From assembly GCF_025836995.1 (NCBI RefSeq), contig NZ_CP107546.1, positions 3,307,691 to 3,371,690 on the forward strand: a stretch of 64,000 nucleotides of DNA, written 5' to 3'. Below the pieces are notes generated by a model. It searched no databases. It saw only the letters and a program-made list of their open reading frames with translations, and was not told the origin of the DNA. Position numbers and translations under genes: made by a program. Each line of letters starts with the position of its first letter. Position 1 is the stretch's first letter. This stretch comes from Microbacterium sp. M28 (GTDB taxonomy: Bacteria > Actinomycetota > Actinomycetes > Actinomycetales > Microbacteriaceae). Positions 34,957 through 43,347 of this stretch are shown piece after piece.

Positions 34957-36068
34957 CCACGCCGAAGCCGGCGATCACGTTCGACGCGCGGCCGCTCACG
35001 GATCCGGTGGATCCGAAGGCCGTGAGCGCCTTCGTCGCCGAGATGCGGGCACGGCGGACCGGCGGCGGTGTCGGGATGATCCTCGGCATCGTCGCCGGCG
35101 TCCTGGCCCTCGCGATCGCCGTGCCGATCCTGATCGCCTCGTTCACGATGGTCGCGTCGCGTGGTTTTCCCGGGCTGTCGATGCTCCCGTTCGCGATCTT
35201 CGGCGTCGTGTTCATCGCTGTCGGCCTGACAGCGTTGTTCAGCCACCGACGCGGACGCGAAGCGCGCTACCGGCTGAGCCGTTTCGCCGCGGCGAACAAC
35301 ATGACGTACGAGGATCGCGTGGACAACCCGGCGCTGCCCGGCATGATCTTCCAGCACGGCAACGGCCGCCGTTCGACGATGCTGGTGCGTGGGCACAGCC
35401 CGCGCTTCGTCGAGTTCGGCAACTACCAGTACACGGTCAAGCACGGCAAGAGCTCGACGACGTACCGGTGGGGATACGTCGCGGTGAAGCTCGACGTCCC
35501 GCTGCCGAACATCGTCCTGGATGCCGTGGGCAACAACGGCTTCGGATCGAACCTGCCCTCCTCCTTCGACAAGGACCAGCACCTGTCGCTCGAGGGCGAT
35601 TTCGACCGCTACTTCACGCTCTATTGCCCGGAGGGGTACGAGCGCGACGCGCTCTACCTGTTCACCCCGGACATCATGGCGCGCTTCATCGACAACGCCG
35701 CCGAGCTGGATGTCGAGATCGTCGACGACTGGCTGTTCCTGTACTCCAAGCGCCAGGCATCGACGCTGGATCCGGCGACCTGGGCCTGGCTGTTCGGCGC
35801 CGTCGGGGCGCTGATCACGAAGTTCGACCAGTGGGCGCGCTGGCGAGACGACCGCCTGCGGGTGGAGCACGCCTCGCCCGGGGCGTCCTCCGCCGCGACG
35901 CCGACCGGCGCGGCGGAGAGCCTGCCTTTCGCGCCTCCCGTCGGCATGATCACGCCGCCTCCGGGAGTGGCGCCGTCGGGGCGGCGGCTCAAGCGCCGGA
36001 CCGGATGGATGTGGATCGTCGTCATCGTCATGGTGATCGCTATCAACGTCTGGGCTCGCGCGTTCTGA
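34953..36068 (+). CDS. Membrane protein of unknown function
   Basis: The 371-residue protein has two adjacent N-terminal membrane helices (GMILGIVAGVLALAIAVPILIASF, about 41-64; MLPFAIFGVVFIAVGLTALF, about 76-95). A soluble domain of about 200 residues follows (FVEFGNYQYTVKHGKSSTTYRWGYVAVKLD and CPEGYERDALYLFTPDIMARFID), then a Pro-rich linker and a final C-terminal helix (WMWIVVIVMVIAINVW). The soluble domain would lie between anchors, on the cytoplasmic side. GTG 34953 overlaps the previous stop. No enzyme motif was seen. Confidence 0.7.
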   Translation: MTTPKPAITFDARPLTDPVDPKAVSAFVAEMRARRTGGGVGMILGIVAGVLALAIAVPILIASFTMVASRGFPGLSMLPFAIFGVVFIAVGLTALFSHRRGREARYRLSRFAAANNMTYEDRVDNPALPGMIFQHGNGRRSTMLVRGHSPRFVEFGNYQYTVKHGKSSTTYRWGYVAVKLDVPLPNIVLDAVGNNGFGSNLPSSFDKDQHLSLEGDFDRYFTLYCPEGYERDALYLFTPDIMARFIDNAAELDVEIVDDWLFLYSKRQASTLDPATWAWLFGAVGALITKFDQWARWRDDRLRVEHASPGASSAATPTGAAESLPFAPPVGMITPPPGVAPSGRRLKRRTGWMWIVVIVMVIAINVWARAF

Positions 36069-36118
36069 CCCCGCGAATACCGCGGTCCGACACGCAAGGC
36101 GGACTCGCGTTTCACACA

Positions 36119-36142
36119 CTACTGCGCATTGCGTGGTAGCGT
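36119..36142 (+). promoter_or_regulatory. Possible PadR promoter with overlapping operator
   Basis: An imperfect inverted repeat, CTACTGCGCA then T then TGCGTGGTAG (36119-36139, 8 of 10 pairs), covers a TAGCGT -10 box (36137-36142) upstream of the padR-like gene. This is the arrangement expected for autorepression. Confidence 0.4.
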
Positions 36143-36163
36143 GCACTGCAACAGAGGAGTTCG

Positions 36164-36514
36164 ATGGACACCACGCAGTTGCTCAAGGGCGTACTGGACG
36201 TCGCCGTGCTGGCGGTTCTGCGCCAGGAGGACGGGTACGGATACGACATCGTCCGGCGCCTGCGCGAAGCTGGCCTCGGCGATGTAGGTGACGCGTCGGT
36301 GTACGGGACGCTGCGCCGCCTGTACGCCGCGGGTTCCCTCTCCAGCTACGTCGTGCCGTCAGAAGGCGGCCCTCATCGCAAGTACTACGCGATCAACCCG
36401 CAGGGCCGCGCGTCCCTCGACCAGCAGGCCGCCATCTGGACCGAGTTCTCCGCCGCCATGAGCGGTCTGCTCGATCCTTCGGAATCAGCATCCCCTTCGA
36501 TCGGAGCCGAGTGA
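36164..36514 (+). CDS. PadR-family transcriptional regulator
   Basis: The 116-residue protein has the PadR winged helix: LLKGVLDVAVLAVLRQEDGYGYDIVRRLREAG, then VGDASVYGTLRRLYAAGSLSSYV and the wing GGPHRKYYAINPQGRASL. The short C-terminal helix is of the subfamily-2 type that dimerises. ATG 36164 follows AGAGGAG. It overlaps the downstream membrane protein gene by 4 nt. PadR regulators paired with such HAAS-type membrane proteins are common in Gram-positives and usually respond to envelope stress. It probably represses its own operon through the inverted repeat at 36119. Confidence 0.9.
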   Translation: MDTTQLLKGVLDVAVLAVLRQEDGYGYDIVRRLREAGLGDVGDASVYGTLRRLYAAGSLSSYVVPSEGGPHRKYYAINPQGRASLDQQAAIWTEFSAAMSGLLDPSESASPSIGAE

Positions 36515-37536
36515 TGAACACCATCGACGCATCGCTGGACGAACGCATCCGCGCCTTCGCTGCAGCCGTCCGCGGTCATCTGGACGATCTCCCCGCTGAG
36601 GATGCTGAAGACATCACGGTCGGCCTCGTCGCCGATCTCTCGGAGAAGGCGGCGGACAACGACGGATCGATCGACCTGGACGATCCGGCCGGATACGCGG
36701 AGGAACTCCGCAACGCCGCAGGTCTGCCACCGCGCTCGGACAGCAGGATGCGGGAATCGCTCGGCACCCGAGTGCGCTCCCGCCTCGGCACTCTGGCGGC
36801 GGGCATCCGCTCCAGCCGGTTCGGGGCCTGGATGCTCGATCTGCTCGTCGCCCTGCGGCCGGTGTGGTGGGTGCTGCGAGCGGCCGCGATCTACGGCATC
36901 GTGCTCGGCATCACCGGCAAGGGCCATGGGAGCTTCTGGCCGGACAGCCTGCTCGGATGGGGACTTCTCGCTGCGCTGACCCTGGTGAGCGTGCAATGGG
37001 GACGGGGCAGGTGGCTTCCGTCGAATGCGCTGCGCCATGTCCGCACTGTCGTGAGCATCGTGGCCGCAGCGGCGCTGCCGTTCGTGTTCGTGTGGATGGT
37101 CAGCACCCAGACCGAGTATGTCTCGGAGGGGTACTACCCGCCGGGTGAGTTGCTGTTGAACGGGGTCCAGGTCGGCAACATCTTCGTCTATGACGCGGAG
37201 GGGAAGGCACTGCAGGACGTCCAGCTGTTCACCGGCAAGGGGACTCCGCTGAACCTGCACGACCCGGAGAGCGGCGACTACGGCTGGCAGGACGGCAGCG
37301 ACAAGGTCACCGTCCCGCTGCGCGACTTCCGTGATCAGCCGATCTGGAACGTGTATCCGCTGCCGGAGGCCGAGTTGAACGACATGGGCGAGGTCGATGA
37401 GGACTCGATCGCACCGGCGCGAGCGCCGTTCGGTCAGGCCACCGCGATCGATGCCTCCAATCCGACGCCCACTCCGACTCCGACCCCGGCGCCGGGGGCT
37501 CCGACGCCGGAGCCGACCACCACACCGGTGCCCTGA
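36511..37536 (+). CDS. PadR-associated HAAS-domain membrane protein
   Basis: The 341-residue protein begins with a HAAS-like helical domain (SLDERIRAFAAAVRGHLDDLPAEDAEDI ... DPAGYAEELRNAAGL, residues 5-75), the part that usually contacts the PadR partner. Three or four membrane helices follow (about 115-200). Next comes an extracytoplasmic domain with YYPPGELLLNGVQVGNIFVYDAEG, and the tail is a Pro/Thr repeat (PTPTPTPTPAPG). GTG 36511 overlaps the padR stop; ATG 36514 is the next codon and an equal candidate. Function beyond regulator pairing is unknown. Confidence 0.75.
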   Translation: MMNTIDASLDERIRAFAAAVRGHLDDLPAEDAEDITVGLVADLSEKAADNDGSIDLDDPAGYAEELRNAAGLPPRSDSRMRESLGTRVRSRLGTLAAGIRSSRFGAWMLDLLVALRPVWWVLRAAAIYGIVLGITGKGHGSFWPDSLLGWGLLAALTLVSVQWGRGRWLPSNALRHVRTVVSIVAAAALPFVFVWMVSTQTEYVSEGYYPPGELLLNGVQVGNIFVYDAEGKALQDVQLFTGKGTPLNLHDPESGDYGWQDGSDKVTVPLRDFRDQPIWNVYPLPEAELNDMGEVDEDSIAPARAPFGQATAIDASNPTPTPTPTPAPGAPTPEPTTTPVP

Positions 37537-37550
37537 CACCGTTGCGCATC

Positions 37551-37682
37551 GTGAACCAGCCGATCTTCCGGCCTCCGGCGGTGACGGATGCCGCGGAGGG
37601 CATCATCACCGCCGGAGTCGACATCACAGCGTGGTCGGAGGCCGCCGGCATCCCGTCGTCGACCGACCGGCGGCGACCCTGA
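37551..37682 (+). CDS. Possible small protein or gene remnant (43 aa)
   Basis: A short frame (GTG 37551, or TTG 37542) encodes IFRPPAVTDAAEGIITAGVD and ends STDRRRP. Third codon positions are almost all G or C, as in real genes here, so it looks coded rather than random. No ribosome site or -10 box is evident. It could be a small protein or the 3' remnant of a lost gene between the PadR operon and the sugar cluster. Confidence 0.3.
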   Translation: MNQPIFRPPAVTDAAEGIITAGVDITAWSEAAGIPSSTDRRRP

Positions 37683-37691
37683 CCCGACGCC

Positions 37692-39041
37692 TCAGTCGTC
37701 AGTGGTCTCCTCGCCCGAACCTTCGAACAGCCGGTTCACCTGCTCGTTGGCGCTCGTCAGCGAGCTGACATCCGTCTGGCCGGTGAGCACCGCATCCATG
37801 GCGGGATGCATGATCCCGTCCACCTGCGCGGCGTTCGCCGTGATCGGGAACAGGAACGTGGTCCCGTCGGTCACATGGTCGGTGAACGGCGACACGTCGA
37901 GGCCGCGCTCCTCGAAGGCGGCGACCGCGCGTTCGGCCGACGACAGGATCGCGGGGAACACGACGCCCTTGTCTCCGACGACGTCCTGGCAGGCGGCCGA
38001 TCCGAGATATTCGACCCACTTCTGCGAGCCTTCGAGGTTGTCGGTACCGACCCAGATGGAATCGGCGAGGCCGTTGAACATCGATGACCGCTCGCCCTCC
38101 GGTCCGATCGGCGTCGGGGCGATGCCGAGGTCGATGCCGTCGTAGGAGGCGTACTGACCGAGCGTCCACGATCCATTCGCATTGATGGCGGTGCGTCCGG
38201 CGCCGAAGTTGTCGGACATCGACGCACCGATGGTGGTCTCGAGTCGCGGCATGTACCCCTTGTCGATGAGGCCGGCCCACCAGGCGATCGCATCCTGGAA
38301 CCGCTCGTCGTCGTAGTTGTAGTGATCGCCCCACGGGGTCTGGTTCGTGTGGGTCCAGCCGGTCGTGCCCGTGAACCAGCTCCACTCCGCCTGGCCCATC
38401 CCGGATCCGGAGGCGGCGAGCCCGAGGCCGTACACCTCGACGTCGTTCTTGTCGAAGCCCTCCTCGTCGCCGCGGACACCGTTGGAGTCCACGGTCAGGC
38501 GCGCGATGACGTCTTCGAGCGTTCCGCCGTCCTCGGCGTTCCAGGTCAGCTCGCCCATCTCCTCCTCGGTGATGCCGGCATCCGCCAGCATGTCCCGGTT
38601 GTAGAACAGAGCGATCGTGTCCCAGTCCTTCGGCACTCCGTAGCGCTTGCCGTCCTGACCGACCCAGAGATCGGCCAGACCGTCCGCATACAGATCGAAG
38701 TCGACCTCCGTGTCGTCCAGCGGGACGAGCTGCTCGAAGCGCAGGTAGTCCGGATACTTCGACAGGTGGTTGGTGAACACGTCGGGGGCGTTCTCGGCGA
38801 CCATGCCGTTGGTGAGCTTGCTCCAGTAGTCGTCCCAGCCCAGCTGGGTGATCCGCACGGTCAGTTCGGGATTCGCGGCGCTGAAGTCCTCCGCGCACTG
38901 GCGGTAGCCGGGCAGCTGGTTGGCGTCCCAGAGCCAGTAGTCGATCGTGTTGACCTCGCTGGCGGTGGTGCAGCCACCGAGCGCAACAGCGGAGAGCACG
39001 ACGACGGTGCTGGCGGCGGTCTTCTTCATGGTGCGGCGCAT
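37692..39041 (-). CDS. Sugar ABC transporter substrate-binding lipoprotein (second system)
   Basis: The 449-residue family 1 solute-binding protein has lipobox LGGC (Cys24) after a basic signal (MRRTMKKTAAST). Typical motifs include YWLWDANQLPGYRQC, PDVFTNHLSKYPDYL, YGVPKDWDTIALFYNRDML and GRTAINANGSWTLGQY. Aromatic residues in the middle (WSWFTGTTGWTH) fit carbohydrate stacking. Several in-frame starts exist; ATG 39041 is preferred because AGAGGA stands 9 nt upstream, while ATG 39059 and GTG 39065 have no ribosome site. It is the last of three transport genes (MalF type, MalG type, binding protein). Confidence 0.9.
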   Translation of the reverse strand: MRRTMKKTAASTVVVLSAVALGGCTTASEVNTIDYWLWDANQLPGYRQCAEDFSAANPELTVRITQLGWDDYWSKLTNGMVAENAPDVFTNHLSKYPDYLRFEQLVPLDDTEVDFDLYADGLADLWVGQDGKRYGVPKDWDTIALFYNRDMLADAGITEEEMGELTWNAEDGGTLEDVIARLTVDSNGVRGDEEGFDKNDVEVYGLGLAASGSGMGQAEWSWFTGTTGWTHTNQTPWGDHYNYDDERFQDAIAWWAGLIDKGYMPRLETTIGASMSDNFGAGRTAINANGSWTLGQYASYDGIDLGIAPTPIGPEGERSSMFNGLADSIWVGTDNLEGSQKWVEYLGSAACQDVVGDKGVVFPAILSSAERAVAAFEERGLDVSPFTDHVTDGTTFLFPITANAAQVDGIMHPAMDAVLTGQTDVSSLTSANEQVNRLFEGSGEETTDD

Positions 39042-39061
39042 GGTGCGGCGTCCTCTCATGA

Positions 39062-39979
39062 TCACTTGAGCCCGCTGAATCCGATGGAGTTGACGATCCG
39101 TTTGCCGAACACGGCGAACAGGATCAGCACGGGGACGGCCGAGACGAGGGTCGCCGCCATGAGGCCGGACCAGTCCGGCGCTCCCTGCGGCGACTGCGCC
39201 TTGAACGTGCCGAGGCCCACGGTGAGCACCCGGGTGCCCTCATCGGAGACGAGCAGCGGCCAGAAATACTCGTTCCACTGGCCCATGAACGTCAGCAGCG
39301 CCAGCGTCGCGAGAGGCGCTGCGGCGTTCGGCAGGACGACCTGCGTGAAGATCCGCCACTGGGATGCCCCGTCGATCATGGCCGCCTCCTCGACCTCGCG
39401 CGGCATGTTCAGGAAGAACTGCCGCATGAAGAAGATCGCGAAGGGCGTCATGAAGACGTACGGGAGGATCAGTCCGAACATGGTCCCGAGCAGGCCGAGA
39501 TTCTTGATCAGCAGGAAGTTCGGCAGCGCTGTGAAGATCGGCGGCACCAGCACCGTCGCGAGGAACAGGCCGAACACGAGATCGCGGTGCTTCCACCGCA
39601 GCCGAGCGAACGCGTAGGCCGCCATCGAGCTGAAGAACACCGCCCCCGCCGTGGTCAGCGTGGCGAAGATGACGGAGTTCATCAGGTACTGCCAGAAGTT
39701 GATCTCCGCGCCTGATCCGCCCTGCGCGAGCGCCTCCTCGGTGGACTGCAGTCCGAAGACGCGGGCGAAGGCGCCGAGGTTGAAATCGACGGGCAGCAGG
39801 CTCGACGAGTTCGCGGCCAGTCCTGAGTTCATCGAGAGCGAGGTCCGAAGCACCCAGTAGAACGGCAGGATGCTGATCGCGATCGCGATGCCCAGGAAGA
39901 CCCAGCCGATGGCGGAGCCCCAGGTCAGGCGTCGGCGGATGCGCCGCCCCTGGGTGACGATGGTCGTGGTCGTTGTCAT
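39062..39979 (-). CDS. Sugar ABC transporter permease (MalG type, second system)
   Basis: The 305-residue permease has six membrane helices and the EAA loop EVEEAAMIDGASQWRIF, ending in KRIVNSIGFSGLK, characteristic of MalG-type permeases. ATG 39979 follows AGGAAGAGG. It is the middle gene of the transport operon. Like the first ABC system in this window it has no ATPase gene beside it. Confidence 0.92.
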   Translation of the reverse strand: MTTTTTIVTQGRRIRRRLTWGSAIGWVFLGIAIAISILPFYWVLRTSLSMNSGLAANSSSLLPVDFNLGAFARVFGLQSTEEALAQGGSGAEINFWQYLMNSVIFATLTTAGAVFFSSMAAYAFARLRWKHRDLVFGLFLATVLVPPIFTALPNFLLIKNLGLLGTMFGLILPYVFMTPFAIFFMRQFFLNMPREVEEAAMIDGASQWRIFTQVVLPNAAAPLATLALLTFMGQWNEYFWPLLVSDEGTRVLTVGLGTFKAQSPQGAPDWSGLMAATLVSAVPVLILFAVFGKRIVNSIGFSGLK

Positions 39980-39995
39980 GGCCTCTTCCTTACGC

Positions 39996-40931
39996 TTACG
40001 CCAGGTCGGATTCGTTGCCGCGGAGCAGCTTCATCTGCACGAAGGCGATGATGCCGAGGATGATGAACAGGATCATCGCGAGTGCGGATGCGTAGCCGAA
40101 CTCGAGCTGCGTGAACGCCTTCTCGAAGATGTAGAACTGGATGACGCGGCTCGCGTTGACCGGCCCGCCCTGCGTGGTCACGGCGACGGTGTCGAACACC
40201 TGGAACGATCCGGTCACGGTCAGCACGAGCACAAGTGCGAGCACCGGCCGAAGCAACGGCAGCGTGATGCGCCCGAACGTCTGGACCGGGTTGGCCCCGT
40301 CGAGGTTCGCGGCTTCGTACACGGTGCGGGGGATGGCCTGCAGGCCGGCGAACAGCAGCAGCGCGGTGTAGCCCATGTGCCGCCAGGTGTTGATCAGCGC
40401 CTGGGTCGGGATCGCCCATTCCGGGCTTCCGAAGAACGCCACCCTTGGCAGGCCGAGCCACTCGATCATGTCGTTGACGATGCCGATCTGGTAGTCCAGC
40501 ATCCAGAACCACAGCAGCGCGGCGATCACGTTCGCCATGAGGTACGGCATGAGCAGCATGCCGCGCACGAGCGTCGACCGGGCGATGTGGTTCATGAGCA
40601 GAGCCAGGCCCAGCGCGATGGTGGTCTGCAGCACGATGTTGATGATCACGTACTGGACGGTGACGCCGAGCGCGTTCCAGAAGAGCGGGTCCTGGGCGAT
40701 GCGCTCGTAGTTCGCCGTGCCGATCCAGGTCGGATCGTCCAGAACGCTGTACTGCGTGAAGCTGAGGTACAGACCGCGGATGGTCGGGACCACGTAGAAC
40801 AGGATCAACCCGATCAGCGCCGGGGTGATGAACAGGAGAGCGATCTTGAGATCGCTGCGCTTTCGTCGCGTTCTTACTCCCCCGTCACGCGTCGCTCCGC
40901 GACGCCCGAGGACGATCGTGCTCGTTGTCAT
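39996..40931 (-). CDS. Sugar ABC transporter permease (MalF type, second system)
   Basis: The 311-residue permease has a basic N-terminus (GVRTRRKRSDLK), six membrane helices and the EAA loop TVYEAANLDGANPVQTF. The start is probably ATG 40931, with GGAG 7 nt upstream; ATG 40937 would add two residues but sits one base from the same GGAG. It is the first gene of the leftward operon, and is divergent from the Gfo/Idh/MocA gene across a control region carrying two operator-like palindromes. Confidence 0.9.
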   Translation of the reverse strand: MTTSTIVLGRRGATRDGGVRTRRKRSDLKIALLFITPALIGLILFYVVPTIRGLYLSFTQYSVLDDPTWIGTANYERIAQDPLFWNALGVTVQYVIINIVLQTTIALGLALLMNHIARSTLVRGMLLMPYLMANVIAALLWFWMLDYQIGIVNDMIEWLGLPRVAFFGSPEWAIPTQALINTWRHMGYTALLLFAGLQAIPRTVYEAANLDGANPVQTFGRITLPLLRPVLALVLVLTVTGSFQVFDTVAVTTQGGPVNASRVIQFYIFEKAFTQLEFGYASALAMILFIILGIIAFVQMKLLRGNESDLA

Positions 40932-40973
40932 CTTCATACTCCGTCGTTATGCGATGATGAGGTTGCCCGCGAA

Positions 40974-40987
40974 GTTACACGAGTCAC
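40974..40987. promoter_or_regulatory. LacI-type operator GTTACACGAGTCAC
   Basis: This is a pseudo-palindrome with a central CG. It matches, in opposite orientation, the site at 41040-41053 at 12 of 14 positions. It lies in the divergent region before the MalF-type gene. Confidence 0.55.
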
Positions 40988-41039
40988 TTCAGGGGCACAA
41001 GACCTAATTCTGATCGGCATTTCTGCGCATAGAGTCGCG

Positions 41040-41068
41040 TTGACACGAGTAACCAATCGTGGAAGACT
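41040..41068 (+). promoter_or_regulatory. Promoter of the Gfo/Idh/MocA gene, overlapped by an operator
   Basis: A perfect -35 TTGACA (41040-41045), 17-bp spacer and AAGACT -10 (41063-41068) put the transcription start at or next to the ATG at 41076. The operator TTGACACGAGTAAC (41040-41053) covers the -35 box, so a bound repressor would exclude RNA polymerase. Confidence 0.65.
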
Positions 41069-41075
41069 CTCGCGC

Positions 41076-42317
41076 ATGACTCACCAGACCTTCTCCCTCG
41101 GCATCGTCGGCGCGGGCCAGTTCTCCGGCCAGTTCGCGAAGCTGTTCAACGCCCATCCCCTCGTCTCCTCCGTCGTCGTGACCGACGTCCTCCCCGAGCG
41201 CGCGAGCGAACTCGTCGAGCGCGAGCACCTCGCCGGCACCGTGGCGAGCTTCGACGACCTGCTCGAATCAGACGTGGATGCCGTCGCGATCTTCACCCAG
41301 CGGTGGACGCACGGACCGCTCGTCGTCCGCGCGCTTCGTGCCGGCAAGCACGTGTACTCGGCCGTGCCGATGGCGATCACCGAAGAGGAGATCGCCGCGA
41401 TCATCGAAGCGGTCCGCGAGACCGGTCTCACCTACATGATGGGCGAGACCAGCTACTACAACCCGGCGACCGTCTATGCCAGAGGCCGCAAGGCCGAGGG
41501 TGCGTTCGGGCGGATCTTCTACGCCGAGGGCGACTACGTGCACGATATGGACCTCGGCTTCTACGCCGCCTACCAGTACAGCGGCGGCGAGGCATGGAAG
41601 AGCACCGCCAGCTACCCGCCCATGCTCTACCCCACGCACTCGCTGGGCGGCGTGATCGGCGCCATCGGCTCGCACGCCGTGAGCGTCAGCTGCATCGGAG
41701 TCCGGGACGACCGCGGCGACGGCGTGTTCGACCGTGAGGTCAGCATGTTCGACAACGACTTCTCGAACGCCACAGCGCTGTTCGAGCTCGACGGCGGCGG
41801 CAGCGTCCGCATCAACGAGTTCCGCCGCGTGGGCTACCCGTCGCACCTGCGCGAGTCCCGGTTCCGCTACTTCGGCACGGAGGGAAGCTTCGAGCAGCTC
41901 GTCTCGACCGCCGTCTGGCAGGACAAGGAGGGTTGGGAGGACATCACCGAGCAGCTCGAGACCAAGCCGTCGATGTCGCCGGATGACCCCTCCCTGGCCG
42001 ACGTCGACCCGGCACTGCGCGACGCGTTCATCTCGGGCCTCGCCCCGGTGCACGACGCCTCGCGCCTGCCGGAGTCGCTGCGTCGTCTGCCGAGCGGACA
42101 CGAAGGCAGCCACCACTTCCTGGTGGACGACTTCGCCACGGCTGTCGCCACGCGTTCGCTACCCCCGGTGAACGCGTGGGAGGCCGCGCGCTACACGCTG
42201 CCCGGAATCATCGCGCACCGCTCAGCGCTCCTCGGCGGCGAGCGCCTGACGATTCCGGACTTCGGGGACGCCCCTGCGGAGATCGGGACTTCGGTCGCGC
42301 AGACCGCGCGCGACTAA
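41076..42317 (+). CDS. Gfo/Idh/MocA-family oxidoreductase
   Basis: The 413-residue NAD(P)-dependent sugar oxidoreductase has an N-terminal Rossmann fold (LGIVGAGQFSGQFAKLF, 7-23; AIFTQRWTHGPLVVRALRAGKHVYSAVP) and a C-terminal alpha/beta domain with LYPTHSLGGVIGAIG, whose histidine is likely in the active site. Relatives oxidise or epimerise inositols and hexoses, or act on glycosides. It probably modifies the sugar brought in by the neighbouring transporter. No ribosome site precedes ATG 41076 and the promoter places the start at the ATG, so translation should be leaderless. Confidence 0.88.
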   Translation: MTHQTFSLGIVGAGQFSGQFAKLFNAHPLVSSVVVTDVLPERASELVEREHLAGTVASFDDLLESDVDAVAIFTQRWTHGPLVVRALRAGKHVYSAVPMAITEEEIAAIIEAVRETGLTYMMGETSYYNPATVYARGRKAEGAFGRIFYAEGDYVHDMDLGFYAAYQYSGGEAWKSTASYPPMLYPTHSLGGVIGAIGSHAVSVSCIGVRDDRGDGVFDREVSMFDNDFSNATALFELDGGGSVRINEFRRVGYPSHLRESRFRYFGTEGSFEQLVSTAVWQDKEGWEDITEQLETKPSMSPDDPSLADVDPALRDAFISGLAPVHDASRLPESLRRLPSGHEGSHHFLVDDFATAVATRSLPPVNAWEAARYTLPGIIAHRSALLGGERLTIPDFGDAPAEIGTSVAQTARD

Positions 42318-42326
42318 GATGGCGCC

Positions 42327-43331
42327 GTGTCCCGTTCACCTGCCGCATCCCCCGGACGGGCGACGCGGAACGACGTAGCGAAGCTCGCCGGGGTCAGCCC
42401 CGCCGTGGTCAGCTACGTGGTGAACGGGACCAAGCGCGTCGGAGAGGCGACGGAGGAACGCGTACGGGAGGCCGTCGCGAAGCTCGGCTACCGCGCGAAT
42501 CCGTCTGCCCGCGCGCTGCGACTCGGATCCACCGAGATGCTCGGCATGCTCATGCCGACGGCCATGAACCCGTACTTCGCGCAACTCGCGCACGAGGTCG
42601 AGGTCGCGGCGGCCAAGCACGGCTATCTGGTCATCACGTCCAGTTCGGACTCGTCGGTCGCCACGGAGCGCGTGCAGCTGGAGCAGTTGGCCGGGCGGCT
42701 CGTGGACGGCATCTTCCTGTGCAGCACGGTCTTCGACCCCGACCTGCGCAACCTGGATCTCGCGGGCATCCCGATCGTGGTGCTGAACAACAGCGCCAGC
42801 GTTCCCGCCCGCGACTCGGTGGGCGTCGACCTGCTGCACGGCGCACACCTCGCGGTCGAGCACCTCGCGGAGCACGGCTACGAGGAGATCGGCCTGGTCA
42901 TCGGCGGCACCACGGGCGATGAGGAGGACGGTCGCGAGACGGGATGGCGCGAGAGCCTCGACCGGCTGCGACTCGAGCCCGGACCGATCGCCCGCGGCTC
43001 ATTCACGCCCGACGGCGGATACGACGCGATGCGCCGCCTGATTCGAACGGGCGACGTGCCGCGCGCCCTCTTCGTCGCCTCGGATCAGATGGGTCGGGGT
43101 GTCCTGAAGGCCGCGCACGAGACAGGGCTGCGCGTCCCGGAGGACCTCGCCATCGTCTCGTTCGACGGATCCCTGGATGCCACCTACAGCTGGCCGACCC
43201 TGACCACGGTCGCCCAACCCCTGAGCGAGATGGCCGAAGCCGCCGTCGAGGCGCTGCTGGGCCCGCAGCACGAGCCTCGTCACCTGGTCGTCGACGCGCA
43301 CCTCGTCATCGGCCGATCCTGCGGCTGCTGA
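42327..43331 (+). CDS. LacI-family transcriptional regulator (second sugar cluster)
   Basis: The 334-residue repressor has the HTH TRNDVAKLAGVSPAVVSYVVNG, hinge NPSARALRLGS and effector domain (LGMLMPTAMNPYFAQLAHEVE ... IVSFDGSLDATYSWPTLTTVAQP). It ends in CGC. It probably controls the divergent promoters by binding GTTACnCGnGTCA sites at 40974 and 41040. Its GTG lies 6 nt after a TAAGAT -10 box (42315-42320) that overlaps the stop codon of the oxidoreductase gene. It can therefore be made from its own leaderless transcript as well as by read-through. Confidence 0.9.
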   Translation: MSRSPAASPGRATRNDVAKLAGVSPAVVSYVVNGTKRVGEATEERVREAVAKLGYRANPSARALRLGSTEMLGMLMPTAMNPYFAQLAHEVEVAAAKHGYLVITSSSDSSVATERVQLEQLAGRLVDGIFLCSTVFDPDLRNLDLAGIPIVVLNNSASVPARDSVGVDLLHGAHLAVEHLAEHGYEEIGLVIGGTTGDEEDGRETGWRESLDRLRLEPGPIARGSFTPDGGYDAMRRLIRTGDVPRALFVASDQMGRGVLKAAHETGLRVPEDLAIVSFDGSLDATYSWPTLTTVAQPLSEMAEAAVEALLGPQHEPRHLVVDAHLVIGRSCGC

Positions 43332-43347
43332 CCGGCTCGCGCAGGGA

